Below are positions 25,366 to 35,653 of a stretch of 64,000 nt of DNA, piece by piece. How positions within the stretch are numbered: the stretch's first letter is position 1; every line of letters starts with the position of its first letter. This DNA comes from Agrocybe praecox (lineage: Eukaryota > Basidiomycota > Agaricomycetes > Agaricales > Agrocybaceae). Under the pieces are notes generated by a model that was not told the DNA's origin, did not search any database, and saw only the letters and a list, made by a program, of their open reading frames with translations. Where the stretch lies: positions 3,038,001-3,102,000 of the forward strand of contig OZ024847.1 of assembly GCA_964017145.1 (NCBI GenBank). Reading direction: 5' to 3'. The translations under genes were made by a program, and so were the position numbers.

Positions 25366-26767
25366 ATGTCGTCAGATGATGACTTGCTCCCTTCTGTATC
25401 ACTCCAGAAATCGATTATCAGTGCCAACCTCAACTCGACACTCGTGTTTGTGTTTCTGTCGGGTGCGTACTTACCAGTACCTACTTCATGTCGGAATTTA
25501 GCTTCTCATTGAGGAGTTCCAGGCGTGTATTATGGTTTCGTTGCATTCACACTATGGATCTACTGTGCGTTAGCCTGGCTTGCCATGACACGTATGCAAT
25601 CGTATATCTAACATGTTGATGGTATCATAGCGCCACGTACATCATCAGGCAACAAGATCGTTCCCTGGGTCCTTATAGCATTATTCGCAACCACTCTTGC
25701 ACAGATGACCACGGAGTGGTATCTGACGTATATCACTCTTGTTGGCTTGACGCAAGATAGGTTGGATATGTTTACTCTCAGTGCCGAACCTATGCTCACG
25801 CCTGTGGAGAATACATTGAGTATCGTCATGCAGGGGTTAGGTCAGATTCTGGCTAATGCGCTCTTGGTAAGGAGAATATTATCGTCTACTATAAAGTGAA
25901 AGGGTACATAAAATTGATCAAACTCGCAGATTTGGCGATGTTGGCACCTATTATCCGAACGAAGATATCTTAAATGGGCACTTGTCTGCCTATATATCAG
26001 TGAAATTGGTGCGTGCTCGTCATTCGCGTATGAACAATTTGTATGAATTTGATTTCCGACAGGTCTAACCATCTCCGTAAATACAATGAATGGCCTCATT
26101 CTTTTTGACCCCGATCTGGCCGATTTATTGTCAGAGCATTATAATACTGTGCAGGGCAGCAGCTTTTGCGTCACGGCTGCCACTAGCATTACCATCGCAT
26201 TTGTAATTGGCTCACAGATCTATTACTTGACGTCTCTAAATCCCAGCGCCCGAAGGCGGTATAAGCATATCATCGAAATAATGATACAGTCGTCCTGTGT
26301 ATACTCCATTGGCATGGTCGCGCAAGCGATCGTGTTTCTTATACCGGTCGGCCCCCCTGCTATGCTTATTAATGGGGATCTTTACACGCAGGCGCTTATG
26401 CTCTTTACGACCGTAAGTAACTGTCAATCGGTACCTCTTAAAGAGTTCTAGTTATTCAACACATTGATACCAGGTATTCTCATCAACACTCATGGTTGCT
26501 CGGCTGGCTTTATCTAAAGACAAGTCAACAGAGTATTTCTCATCGAATATGACGTCTGTCCGGCAAGACGTGGTGTTAAGTAGCTTCGTCCCAACTCCGC
26601 AAGACGCCCTGGACCCCAACTCAGAAACGGACAACCCTCGAGGTGCAGGGGAACGGCGGCAGGATATGGTGGCAGTCACGAAAGGCACTCTAGATCTAGA
26701 CCGTTCTATATTTAAGATTGATCATTCCATCAATTCACCCGGCCCGTATTATGATGTCATCGGTTAA
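25366..26767 (+). CDS. Uncharacterised 7-TM membrane protein, paralog 1
   Basis: Exons 25366-25462, 25523-25564, 25631-25866, 25930-26008, 26063-26412 and 26474-26767 give about 365 aa. All phases agree, and exon lengths match the three paralogs (first 97, second 42, fourth 79 nt). Seven hydrophobic segments can be counted; the first is within TLVFVFLSGVYYGFVAFTLW and the last runs into STLMVARLAL. Landmarks shared by the family are IWRCW opening exon 4, S-x-N-P-x-ARRRY-x-HIIEI after the fifth helix, and TLMVARLA after the seventh. The tail is hydrophilic. No Pfam family is assigned with confidence; the topology suits a receptor-like or transporter-like plasma membrane protein typical of mushrooms, with unknown ligand. 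Confidence 0.82.
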
Positions 26768-28512
26768 GTGAACTCCGTTCCGTTCCGTTTGTTTCCCGAA
26801 GTTCTTCCCGAACACCCATGCTACTTTGTCCATCGAGCACATACAACAGTTGTATAATGCATCTCTCGAATTCCGTCGTTCTGTCTAAGTTTATGGCAAC
26901 GAATGACCTCCTGTGATTAGTGTTTCCACCCCTCGTGTTGTTTACGTTAGGAAGAAGGGATGGGGAGTTTGGTTCTGGTACGTCGTATTGCTGGCTCGAG
27001 TCACCTTGCTCGTTGCTTTAACCTGGGGCATGCCACCTTTCCACCGTTTCCCGGTAGAATTGACCGATCTGATCGTTAATATCCGTCTTCCCTCGATCGG
27101 TTGAACGTCGTCAACACTTGTTCTTTCCAGAAAGTATCCTTGGCTGGCGTCAACTCAAATAGAACATCCAAACACGTAGTTCCCTTTTCTTTTCCGTACG
27201 ACGCATCACACCTAGCGATGTTGCCAGATCACGCCAGATATTCTCGGTTATGCGTTCACTATGACTCGTTACTCGAGTTTGATCCACTCTGTTGCCCATC
27301 CTGTGCAAGGAATCCAGCTTTTTGCATCTTCTCAACCTTTTGCCATCGCCTCACGGACGGCCTTTTTACGACCCCTATTTTTTACCGTAGCCTCCAGTCC
27401 TGTACATCCAAATGATTGGATACATCTTCCATAGCCGACTCATCTCGTTCGCTGTTCGCTCAGACCTGCCATTCTCTTCATCTTCAAAGCTTCGCCCCTT
27501 CTCTCAGCGTGTGTGTCGTTGCACCTTTTCCGTTCTTTGATATGTCAACATGACAAACCCCAAACTGGGAACCCATTATGCCCGCCTGTTTTCCCGCCTG
27601 TGCTCGCGTACTACTCGACTCAGACAGCCTTTTCGAATTTCACCTTCCCAACATCGGAAAATAGGAGGACTATTGGAGCAGCCTCAGGGCTTGATGTATG
27701 ATGTATTAATTCTCATTATCCTTCGTCTACTTCTTTTGTCTATTCTAGTTAACCGTTTATTGAATTATCTTTCGTATATTTTTCCTCGCTGAACAACGAA
27801 AGCGCGCCTGACCAGCAAGGACGGCTGATACTCCTTCTCCGTGTGTATATAGATCCTCATACGCATTCCGATATGAATGATGTTTGGATTGATTATCTGA
27901 TGAACCGCAGTTATATTGTGACGTTCAACTTTCATTCTCTATCTCGAGCGCCTAAGGATTTAACGCTCCAATGGTTTAAATTAGGGAAAACGTTCAAAAA
28001 TTCGTCTCTTATGCATCTTTATCGAGAAATAGATCATGGTGAGAACAAATGATCCATTTGATACGTTATCTATGCGGCACCGCAGTCCTGCATGGAAGCT
28101 GAAAGACAGCATACTCCCAACATACTCCGCAGCGTTGGATCAGCACTGGATAATATTTGATTGAAGGTTGGGGCAGATATGATAAACATATCTTATTCCC
28201 AGAAGAACTGCATTCTTTCTGCCTGTAGTGCTCTAATTGAAGACGAAAAGTGGCACTAGGACAGCCATTTGGTCTTACGAATTGATACGTATTAGTCATC
28301 GGCCACCTTTGGTGTAATATCCGAAACTAAAATTAGAACTTCAGGAACTGATTATCGTGGTGGTTTGATGCCGAGTCAGTAAATTGTAAAGCAGTGCTAT
28401 GCGTATACATACATCCTTTCACGCAGATGTTCCTGAGTTTCATCGATTAATAGCCCGTAGGAGGTACTTAAAGTCGTTCAAGTCCTCTTGTAGGACCCAA
28501 AACACGCTCAAT
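26768..28512. other. Spacer with pyrimidine-rich block
   Basis: Contains tandem ttccg units at about 26778-26790 and a CT-rich plus strand (about 26900-27680) similar in style to 33000-34000 and 36790-38050. Small frames (for example 27550-27792) show no family resemblance. 28060-28512 is AT-rich upstream DNA of the next gene. I see no gene here. Confidence 0.45.
28465..28471 (+). promoter_or_regulatory. TACTTAA element, 7-TM gene 2
   Basis: TACTTAA 48 bp upstream of the ATG at 28513, matching the element before the other three paralogs. Confidence 0.5.
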
Positions 28513-29840
28513 ATGTCTACATCGGAAATTGCTTCCATAGCAGTGCAAAAGTCAATTATTAGTGGGAACCTTAACTCCAGCCTTATGCTCCAATTTCTCT
28601 CCGGTATGTTTTAATCTCACAGCCGTCGCATAAAAAGTATCAAGCTAAATTTAAAACTTATAGGTATATATTTTGGCATATACTTTTTCACGCTGTGGAT
28701 TCACTATAGTGAGTCGCACACCTGATTGGTACAAATAAATACTAAAAATCCAAAGCATCAAACCACCAGTCCAGACAACATAAAATTGTCACCGGCTTTC
28801 TCACAGCCCTGTGTATGACCACTATTGCCCAGTTGACGGTCCAGTGGTATTATGCATATGAGTGCTTCGTCAGAATACCGAAGTCCAGACTGGATACTTT
28901 TCAAGAAAGTATTCTGAATACCGATCAGCCGATGGCATTCATCCTAAGCTGCATAGCGCAGGGAGTAGCGCAAATGATTGCAGGCGTTCTCTTGGTAAGG
29001 ATTTTACTATGTTTCGTTACACGTTACTCCATATTGACTATTATGTTAGACTTGGCGTTGTTGCAATTTTCTAGCTACACGAAGATACTTAAGGATGACG
29101 CTAGTAGCTTCTTTCGCTGTCGAACTGAGTTAGTGAGATCTTCTCATCACCTAGCCAACATGCTGACAAATAGCTGTAGTGCTACTAGTTGCATCCAATG
29201 TAATGGATGTTATACTCTTCATGTTTCCGCAGTATACCACTTTGCAATTTGGGAAGCTAACCAGTATTGTGGGAGGAATTTCCTCTTGCGTAGCCGCCAC
29301 AGTGAGTATGGCAGCGACAATCGGAATCGGCCATCATATCTACTTGTTGACGTCCTTGGATATTCGGGCTCGCAGACGATATACACATATAATCGAAATC
29401 ATCGTTGAATCTTCATCTTTATATTCCTTATCTCTTTTGGGGATGGCCGTTATTCTACTTATCAATAACGTCAACGCGCAAGTGAACGCACCGCAATTTT
29501 TCAACGCAGGTCTATACTCAACTGGATTTAGGATTTTCATGACTGTACGTATACCCTTGTTGCCTTTCCATACCTCTCTTTGCGCTAAGTACCATGATAC
29601 TAGCCCTTTGCTCCTACCATTATGGCCGCACGATTGGCTATCTCGAAGGAAAAGGCGACAGAACTCTTCCCCACAGTCATAATGTATGACACGAAAGATG
29701 TGGTTATGAGTGAATTTAACGTGTCTCCACAAGGCCATCGTACGGACGACATTTTTCTCATACAAGACGTGGGCCGTGGGACCGCCGGTGACCCAATTCA
29801 AACATCTGAAGCTTGTGAGAGGCTGGAGCTCATTAAATAG
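28513..29840 (+). CDS. Uncharacterised 7-TM membrane protein, paralog 2
   Basis: Exons 28513-28603, 28664-28708, 28756-28994, 29050-29128, 29180-29544 and 29604-29840 give about 351 aa. The third acceptor was chosen as caaag at 28755 because it alone keeps phase; the first three exons then sum to exactly 125 codons, as in paralog 1. Exon 4 begins TWRCC where the others have (I/V)WRCW, and its donor is GTTAGT. Seven hydrophobic segments, the IRARRRYTHIIEI loop and PTIMAARLAISK after the last helix identify the family. An in-frame TAG overlaps the exon 4 donor, so splicing is required. Function unknown. Confidence 0.75.
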
Positions 29841-30229
29841 GATCAGCTCAATCGATTTACTTTTTAATTGTATAACGGTTGGGCCTCATACTTGCCAATA
29901 GCGGCTGTTTGTATACACAACGACTATTTTGTAATTTATCTACTATGATCCTCTTTAATATTTATGAGAAGGTATCGAGTCTACCGCTGGGTCTTTTGAT
30001 ACTGATTCCGGGTTGGGACCCGATCAGGAAGACGACAGGTTTGTAGGCACGTTTGGCCAAGGTCGACCACTACATTAAGTAGCGCCAACCATGCCAAACG
30101 CGGCAAAATTTTGACTTGTCCAAGTACGCATCCTCTAGCATTATTTTTTTCACCTCAGCACCGATGATGGTGGCTGTAGCAGTCCCCTGAGGTGCTCTAG
30201 ACTGTTCTATATCTATTTCAAGCGTCACG

Positions 30230-30369
30230 TTGTGGCAGTGCAGTCTGACCAACTGCCCAATCCGTTGTGTAGATTAGATTAGATCAGTTTGTGACAGCGC
30301 GACGCGTCGCAGTCACATGTCTGTACATGATCTAATCTAATCTGACCGGTACAGGTTGAACTGCCACAA
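30230..30369. repeat. Nested inverted repeat of about 140 bp
   Basis: Three nested pairs surround a perfect 12-bp palindrome gcgacgcgtcgc (30299-30310): TGTGAC 30290-30295 with GTCACA 30312-30317; AGATTAGATTAGATCA 30271-30286 with its exact complement at 30328-30343; TTGTGGCAG 30230-30238 with CTGCCACAA 30361-30369. It is GC-rich in an AT-rich setting. Possibly a small non-autonomous element or a folded-back insertion. Confidence 0.7.
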
Positions 30370-31236
30370 TGTTGATGTTACACAGTAACATTCCGGATCA
30401 GCATCTTGATATTCTTGACAGAATTTCTCGACCATTGCACCTTTATCAATCATTACTTTCAATAAACGGTTGTACTCCCACCCGGGCAGTCAAAGAGCCA
30501 TAAAAGAGACAAGTAATGTTCCGCTTCACACTTCTAGTAGGTATCACTGAATATTTGGTCTGGATCAAAAAATATTCTCGCCATATAAAATACTACAGCG
30601 AATAAACCTTTCGGATACTTAAATGCTCGAATTTCCTCCAACAATTATATTACCATTACCATCCACCAGTGAGTAAATGTAAGTTGGACAACGGGACAAT
30701 CTATCAATCCAAGGAATACGCAGAACGTTGCCACTGTGATGGAAGCTATGCAATACACGTTTATCGATGTTCTGAATCCTTCTAACTTGGCTAGAGCAAA
30801 CTATCCTACACAGAAGACGATGGGCGTAAAGAGACGAGCAGCATGATAGACAGTTACAATATAGGCAATCGCCGCAAACATTGTGTTGGACTGCACTACA
30901 TCGGGATTCCGTGACAACAATCATCCATCAAAGATAACATGGGAAGTAAAGGTATGGTTTTGATTATTATTCCTCGGTATATATTCCATAAGAAACCGGG
31001 AGAATACCTTGTATTCTAAACGCTTCATGACACTCGGTTAGAGCGTATTCTCAGTATTCCCACGTTGCAATGTGGGTAAGCAGCTTCGAGTCCATTCGAA
31101 TCTTATCTTTGCCAGAATTTAACTATGTTACCACGCTAAAATTGAGACAACAGAAGTCTGACTTGATATACAGGCGTCTAAGCAGACAGAAGATAAACAT
31201 TGCATAGCCTTATGAGTTGCAATCAAGCTTGTAGAG

Positions 31237-31243
31237 TACTTAA
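31237..31243 (+). promoter_or_regulatory. TACTTAA element, 7-TM gene 3
   Basis: TACTTAA 56 bp upstream of the ATG at 31293; same element and similar distance as in its paralogs. Confidence 0.5.
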
Positions 31244-31292
31244 GGGTGTATGTTGACTTGGTTCTCTAATTCCCCCGATCTCCACCGCGCAA

Positions 31293-32514
31293 ATGTCATC
31301 TCAGGGAGATGACGGACTACCCCTCTTCCTAGAGATATCGATAATTGGCTCAAATCTTCATTCTACCTTACTGTTCCTATTTATTTCAGGTATAAGCACT
31401 GTCTTCAAACTGTTCCCACATATGCTCAATACTATGTTCCACTAGGAGCTTATTTCGGACTGTACTTTTTTACTGCTCGAATTTACGGTTGGATAAAATC
31501 ATGCATACACTACATATGTATTACTAATTTATATCTCCGCAGTGTCCAAATTACAATCTAATCGACTTGTCATTCTGCTGTCTCTCACTGCATTATTTGG
31601 CGCAAGCGTTGGACAAGCAGTCATACAAATCTTTCTCCTCTGGAAATCATTAGCCGACCAAGGAACAAGACTGGACATGGTTTACCTTTCTTTGGGTTTA
31701 CCGGTTGCGAGTTTTACATTGACAGATATATCCTCCGTCTTATTGATTTCTGTGAGCCAAGTTATCGCGGATGGCCTCATGGTATGCAGATTTCCCTGAT
31801 TGATGATGAATAACCACACAATTGACCAGCATGGGCAAAGGTTTGGAGGTGTTGGCGTGCTTGTGTCGGTCCCAAGGTCCGTTTATATCCGCTTATTATG
31901 CTATACATTGGCGAGTTTGGTATGTGCAAGGGCGCTATGATTTTCCCAGTCTCTTACATATCTTCATATAGTTATCATAATCTCGGACAATATTCTGAGC
32001 ATAATACAGCACGTGAACCCAAAATACCGAACTTTGAAATTTGATCGCCTCTTGGATGTTATTCAAGGGAGTTCAAATTGTTTGGTAGCAGCCACCAGCC
32101 TCGTCGCAACAGCTACCATTGTGTTCCAAATATATTCATCCACAAAGATGAATAAAAGTGCCCGCCAACGTTATACGCACATCATCGACATCATGGTACA
32201 CTCAGCAGCCATTTATTCGCTGATTACAGTTCTCCAAGGGGCTCTGAGTCTCTTAAATCCGTCCAACGTCACTTCTCTTGAGACGCTTGTACACATAGCC
32301 GATGCGGGATTCTATACTGTCCCTATATCTGCAGTCGTCACTGTCTGTCATGAATATTCTCATCCAAATTTCAAGCTACTTACTAGTGTTTTGGCAGGCA
32401 TTTGCACCGACCCTTATGGTTGCGCGACTGGCAATTGCAAAGGATAATTTAACGGAGAAATACTCAACAATTAGTAAAATACCCACGCAAGAGTCAGTAC
32501 CAGCAAGCGATTAA
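31293..32514 (+). CDS. Uncharacterised 7-TM membrane protein, paralog 3
   Basis: Exons 31293-31389, 31446-31487, 31543-31781, 31841-31919, 31972-32342 and 32398-32514 give about 314 aa. The exon lengths 97, 42 and 79 are the same as in paralogs 1 and 4. The exon 4 acceptor is gcaaag at 31840 and not the earlier CAG, because only this gives VWRCW. The fifth donor is GTCTGT, which is non-consensus but kept by phase and by the following AFAPTLMVARLAIAKD. The cytoplasmic tail is much shorter than in paralog 1 (about 20 residues after the AK-D motif). Seven hydrophobic segments are present. Function unknown. Confidence 0.75.
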
Positions 32515-34398
32515 CAGCCTCAAGTGTATGCATCTATCGACCTGCCTTGTTAACCTCACCTAAACTACCTAAATTTGGATTCACTGGCTGGTCCTGTAGT
32601 AGTATTTATAAAAATGTGTAGTCACACCCATTAAAGTGCTGCTGAACGCATTGCTCAAATTTCGCTGCAATTTCCTTATTGAAATACCATTCAACTATTA
32701 ACGTGAAGATGTGACCGAAACAGTTTGATCACTTGCTGTTAATCTGCCGAACAGTGCTCCGCGCCAGCTGTGGTGACTAGTCGTTCAATGACATCTGCCG
32801 GGCTCGGGGTGACACTTCCGAATGCCGAACGACTACGTCATGTGACGTGATGCGCCTCTCGGACGTGGCTTTCTATTTTTACCCGCTTCAGCCACGACTT
32901 AGAAAGCAGCAGGGATATCGATGACCTCACATTCGCCACCCTTCTAGGTGTAACCTCCTACAAACTCGTTGCACCATCACCTCAGGGGAGCACCCACGCA
33001 CCCTCTCAGATCCTTTTTCGCATATACGTACGCATCGATCAATTGACATTGGCTCTCTGCTCGCCCACATTCAACGACCCACCCTTTTCGTAACCTTGAA
33101 GGCCTGGCAGGTGACCGGTGACCGGGACCCTTCAAGTTCATCTGCGCACACGCAGCTCTCCAGGACGCTGGTTCCCGAACGCAACCCCCCTCACCATCTT
33201 CTCAGCCAAGCATATTTCTGTCCGACATATCTTCTCGCTAACTCTTTGGACAAACACTCGCGCCTCTCAGTCTTTCATGTAACATTGACTACGCCTACTA
33301 TCTCCTCCCCCCGCTCGCTCACGCTCGACCGAATTGTTCCATCCAGCTCCTGTCTGGTTTTGCCCCTTTCCTACTACTATCCTCCCCTGTGCGACACTGC
33401 CTCTGCTTCGACAACTAGGACTCGTAACGCCCAAATCCCTGTAACACACCATCTACTTCTTTCTTTCTGCAATTTCCCTCTATCCACCAGCTATTCTTTC
33501 CTCCCTCAACGTATGCATAATATAATTTCCACTGCCTAGTACCACACCACACCATTTACACTCGCACTGGACATCGTTCTCAACCAGCATTTCATTTGAA
33601 CCTCGCTCCCAATTACATCGACTTTTCTTTCCTCCCATTCATGCGTGCATGGGTGAATTCCCGTTGCCGACACCATAATGGGGCTCGTACTGGGCATCGT
33701 GCTCCATCAGTCTTGTTCCACACACACACTTCTCATCTGTCTCCCGACTCGTTTCTATCTTCGCGATCACTCTTTTCCTATCATTCAAAAAGCTCCTCTT
33801 TCGGTGTTCATGTTCTACCGGTTAAACACATCCCAAACTCGGTTGACCCGTCTTTGTACTCCGACGATGGATCCCATGGGCCCAGGTCAGGAGTGTATGT
33901 TGATTTCACTTAGCTGTATGCGTCTCCATTCCAAACCGTTTCCACCGACAGCCCAGGCTGGAGCTCGCTCGTCTGCCCTCTCGTCTGCCCTTCCATGATC
34001 CCAACTTGGTATCACATATCCGCTCTTTTGTATCTCGTATCTGGTGATCTGTCCATCCGAACGTCGCGCCATCTCATCGTTTATTCACAAGCAACCCAGC
34101 AGTTTTGAGGTTTCGATCCAATTCTCACTCGTCTGCGCTTCCTCCTTCCCTTCTTTGCACGTATGTATGTTTAATCGTATAATGCCATAAGGAAAAGATT
34201 GAACATAAAATATTAAATCATGGGCTATAGACTGGGTCACAACGGGTCCTACAATGATGATCTGTAAATTGTTGAAGCATATTGAATGAAGACGCTACGT
34301 TGAACATTCTGTCACGGTACATGTATTAATAACGTCCTTAGAATGGTATAAAATAGGTCATACCGGAAGCAAAGGTCATACTAAGCCTAGACGTCTGT
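32515..34398. other. Spacer with pyrimidine-rich repeat copy A
   Basis: 32737-32880 and 36440-36540 share a GC-rich stretch (aggctcgg/gggctcgg, tgccgaac, gtgacgt, cgtggctttt). 33290-33910 shares several stretches in order with 37220-38230, including atgggtgaattcccgttgcc and ggctcgt(a/g)ctgggcat(c/t)gtgctc. The plus strand is strongly CT-rich. The open frames it yields (for example 33096-33539) follow the composition and show no motif. I regard it as a dispersed non-coding repeat, possibly a retroelement remnant. Confidence 0.5.
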
Positions 34399-35653
34399 TC
34401 AATTGATCGCACTCTCTTGTTGTGCCTCGCAATCCTCTGGGCTCTGCTGGTGCTGAGGAGCTGCTGCGAATGCACTAAGGACCGCATCCGGCGGTGTGGA
34501 CATAGCGTTGGTTGAGCTACTTGCCATTGTCCTGTCTCTAGATAGAGCTAGACGCGCTACCATGAGCGTGGGTGCAACGGCCTTATATAATGATTGATGA
34601 TAGTAAGCTAACGGTCGCAAGGAAAGGTTGAACAGCATACAGTGGCAACTGTGGTAATAGCAAATGTATAATCGCTTGCATTTGTAAGTGCAGAATTAGA
34701 TGAATCCGGGTGCGAGGCATTCTGGAAGTACGTTATCGCCGGCGAAAGTGTTGCGAGGGTGTATAATGCGGAGGATTGCGTTATTATTTCGATGATGTGT
34801 ACGTATCTCTTCCGTGCAACAGGGTTGAAGCTCGTTGACGATTGTATATGAGCACCAATGACGAGTGTTGCTATAACACTGGTTATCGCTGTCACACATA
34901 AGCTGCTAGCTTGTATAATGTCGTAATATCGGGCGGACTGGTGATTCGAATCGTACTCCAGCATGCCGATCATTATGACGGATGTAACAATTAAGACTAA
35001 CAATATAATGCGAAATTCCAGGATAGATTAAAAAGTTGCTACTCACCAACCTCGGCAATATAAAGACTGAAGAGGGCCCATTTGAGTAATCTCAATTGAC
35101 ATAAGATATTCCAGCAGCGCCAAACCTGTTTTCTTAATTAATATGCATCTATTTTGACATTGATATTCAAAGATATTTACCATGAGCATATCTGCGAGAC
35201 ATTGACTAATTCCCAGAATTATTACAGTCATGACGTCCGCCACCGGCAAGCTGGAAAAGCTAAAATTGAACGTATCCTCTCTAGTTTGCGGTCCTGATAC
35301 AAAGGAGTAGTACATATTATACCACTGGAATATTAGTTGAACAAGAATACAGAGAAATAATCCTGTAAGGACCAAGAACACAATGCGTGGAGCGCGTTGG
35401 GGTCTGAGCACTGCGTTGCAGTTAAAAATTTATGTTGACTTTCTATGGATCTATCTTACCCAAAACGCCCAAGGTGAAGATATACAGACCGAAATATCCT
35501 CCTATAAATCTTGGTTGAATTATTTGCCTATTTCCTACAGTTTTATAGAAACATACCAATTAGATAGAACAACATGAGGGTCGAGTTTAGGCTACCACTA
35601 ATGATTGATTTCTGGAAGCTTATAGTGGGGAGGCCTTGTCTGCGGATATTCAT
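34399..35653 (-). CDS. Uncharacterised 7-TM membrane protein, paralog 4
   Basis: Reverse-strand exons 35653-35557, 35501-35460, 35410-35181, 35125-35047, 34996-34641 and 34581-34399 give about 328 aa. The lengths 97, 42 and 79 are identical to paralogs 1 and 3, and the sum of exons 1-5 (268 codons) equals that of paralog 1. It begins MNIRRQGLPTISFQKSIISG, has VWRCW at exon 4, NPVARKRYVHIIEI in the loop and APTLMVARLALSRD after the last helix. The tail is rich in Ala, Gln and Ser. It lies in inverted orientation relative to its paralogs, tail to tail with paralog 3. Function unknown. Confidence 0.8.

Larger units (their letters stand above)
29841..31292. other. Spacer with nested palindrome
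   Basis: AT-rich intergenic DNA. It holds the inverted repeat at 30230-30369. A reverse frame at 30619-30924 ends DGNGNIIVGGNSSI and has no recognised family. 31000-31292 is the upstream region of the third 7-TM gene. Confidence 0.45.

Noticed and set aside
30619..30924. Reverse 101-codon frame in the 7-TM spacer
   Set aside because: Cys-rich start then unrelated text; none of the 7-TM family marks (WRCW, HIIEI, MVARLA) present, so not a fifth paralog.
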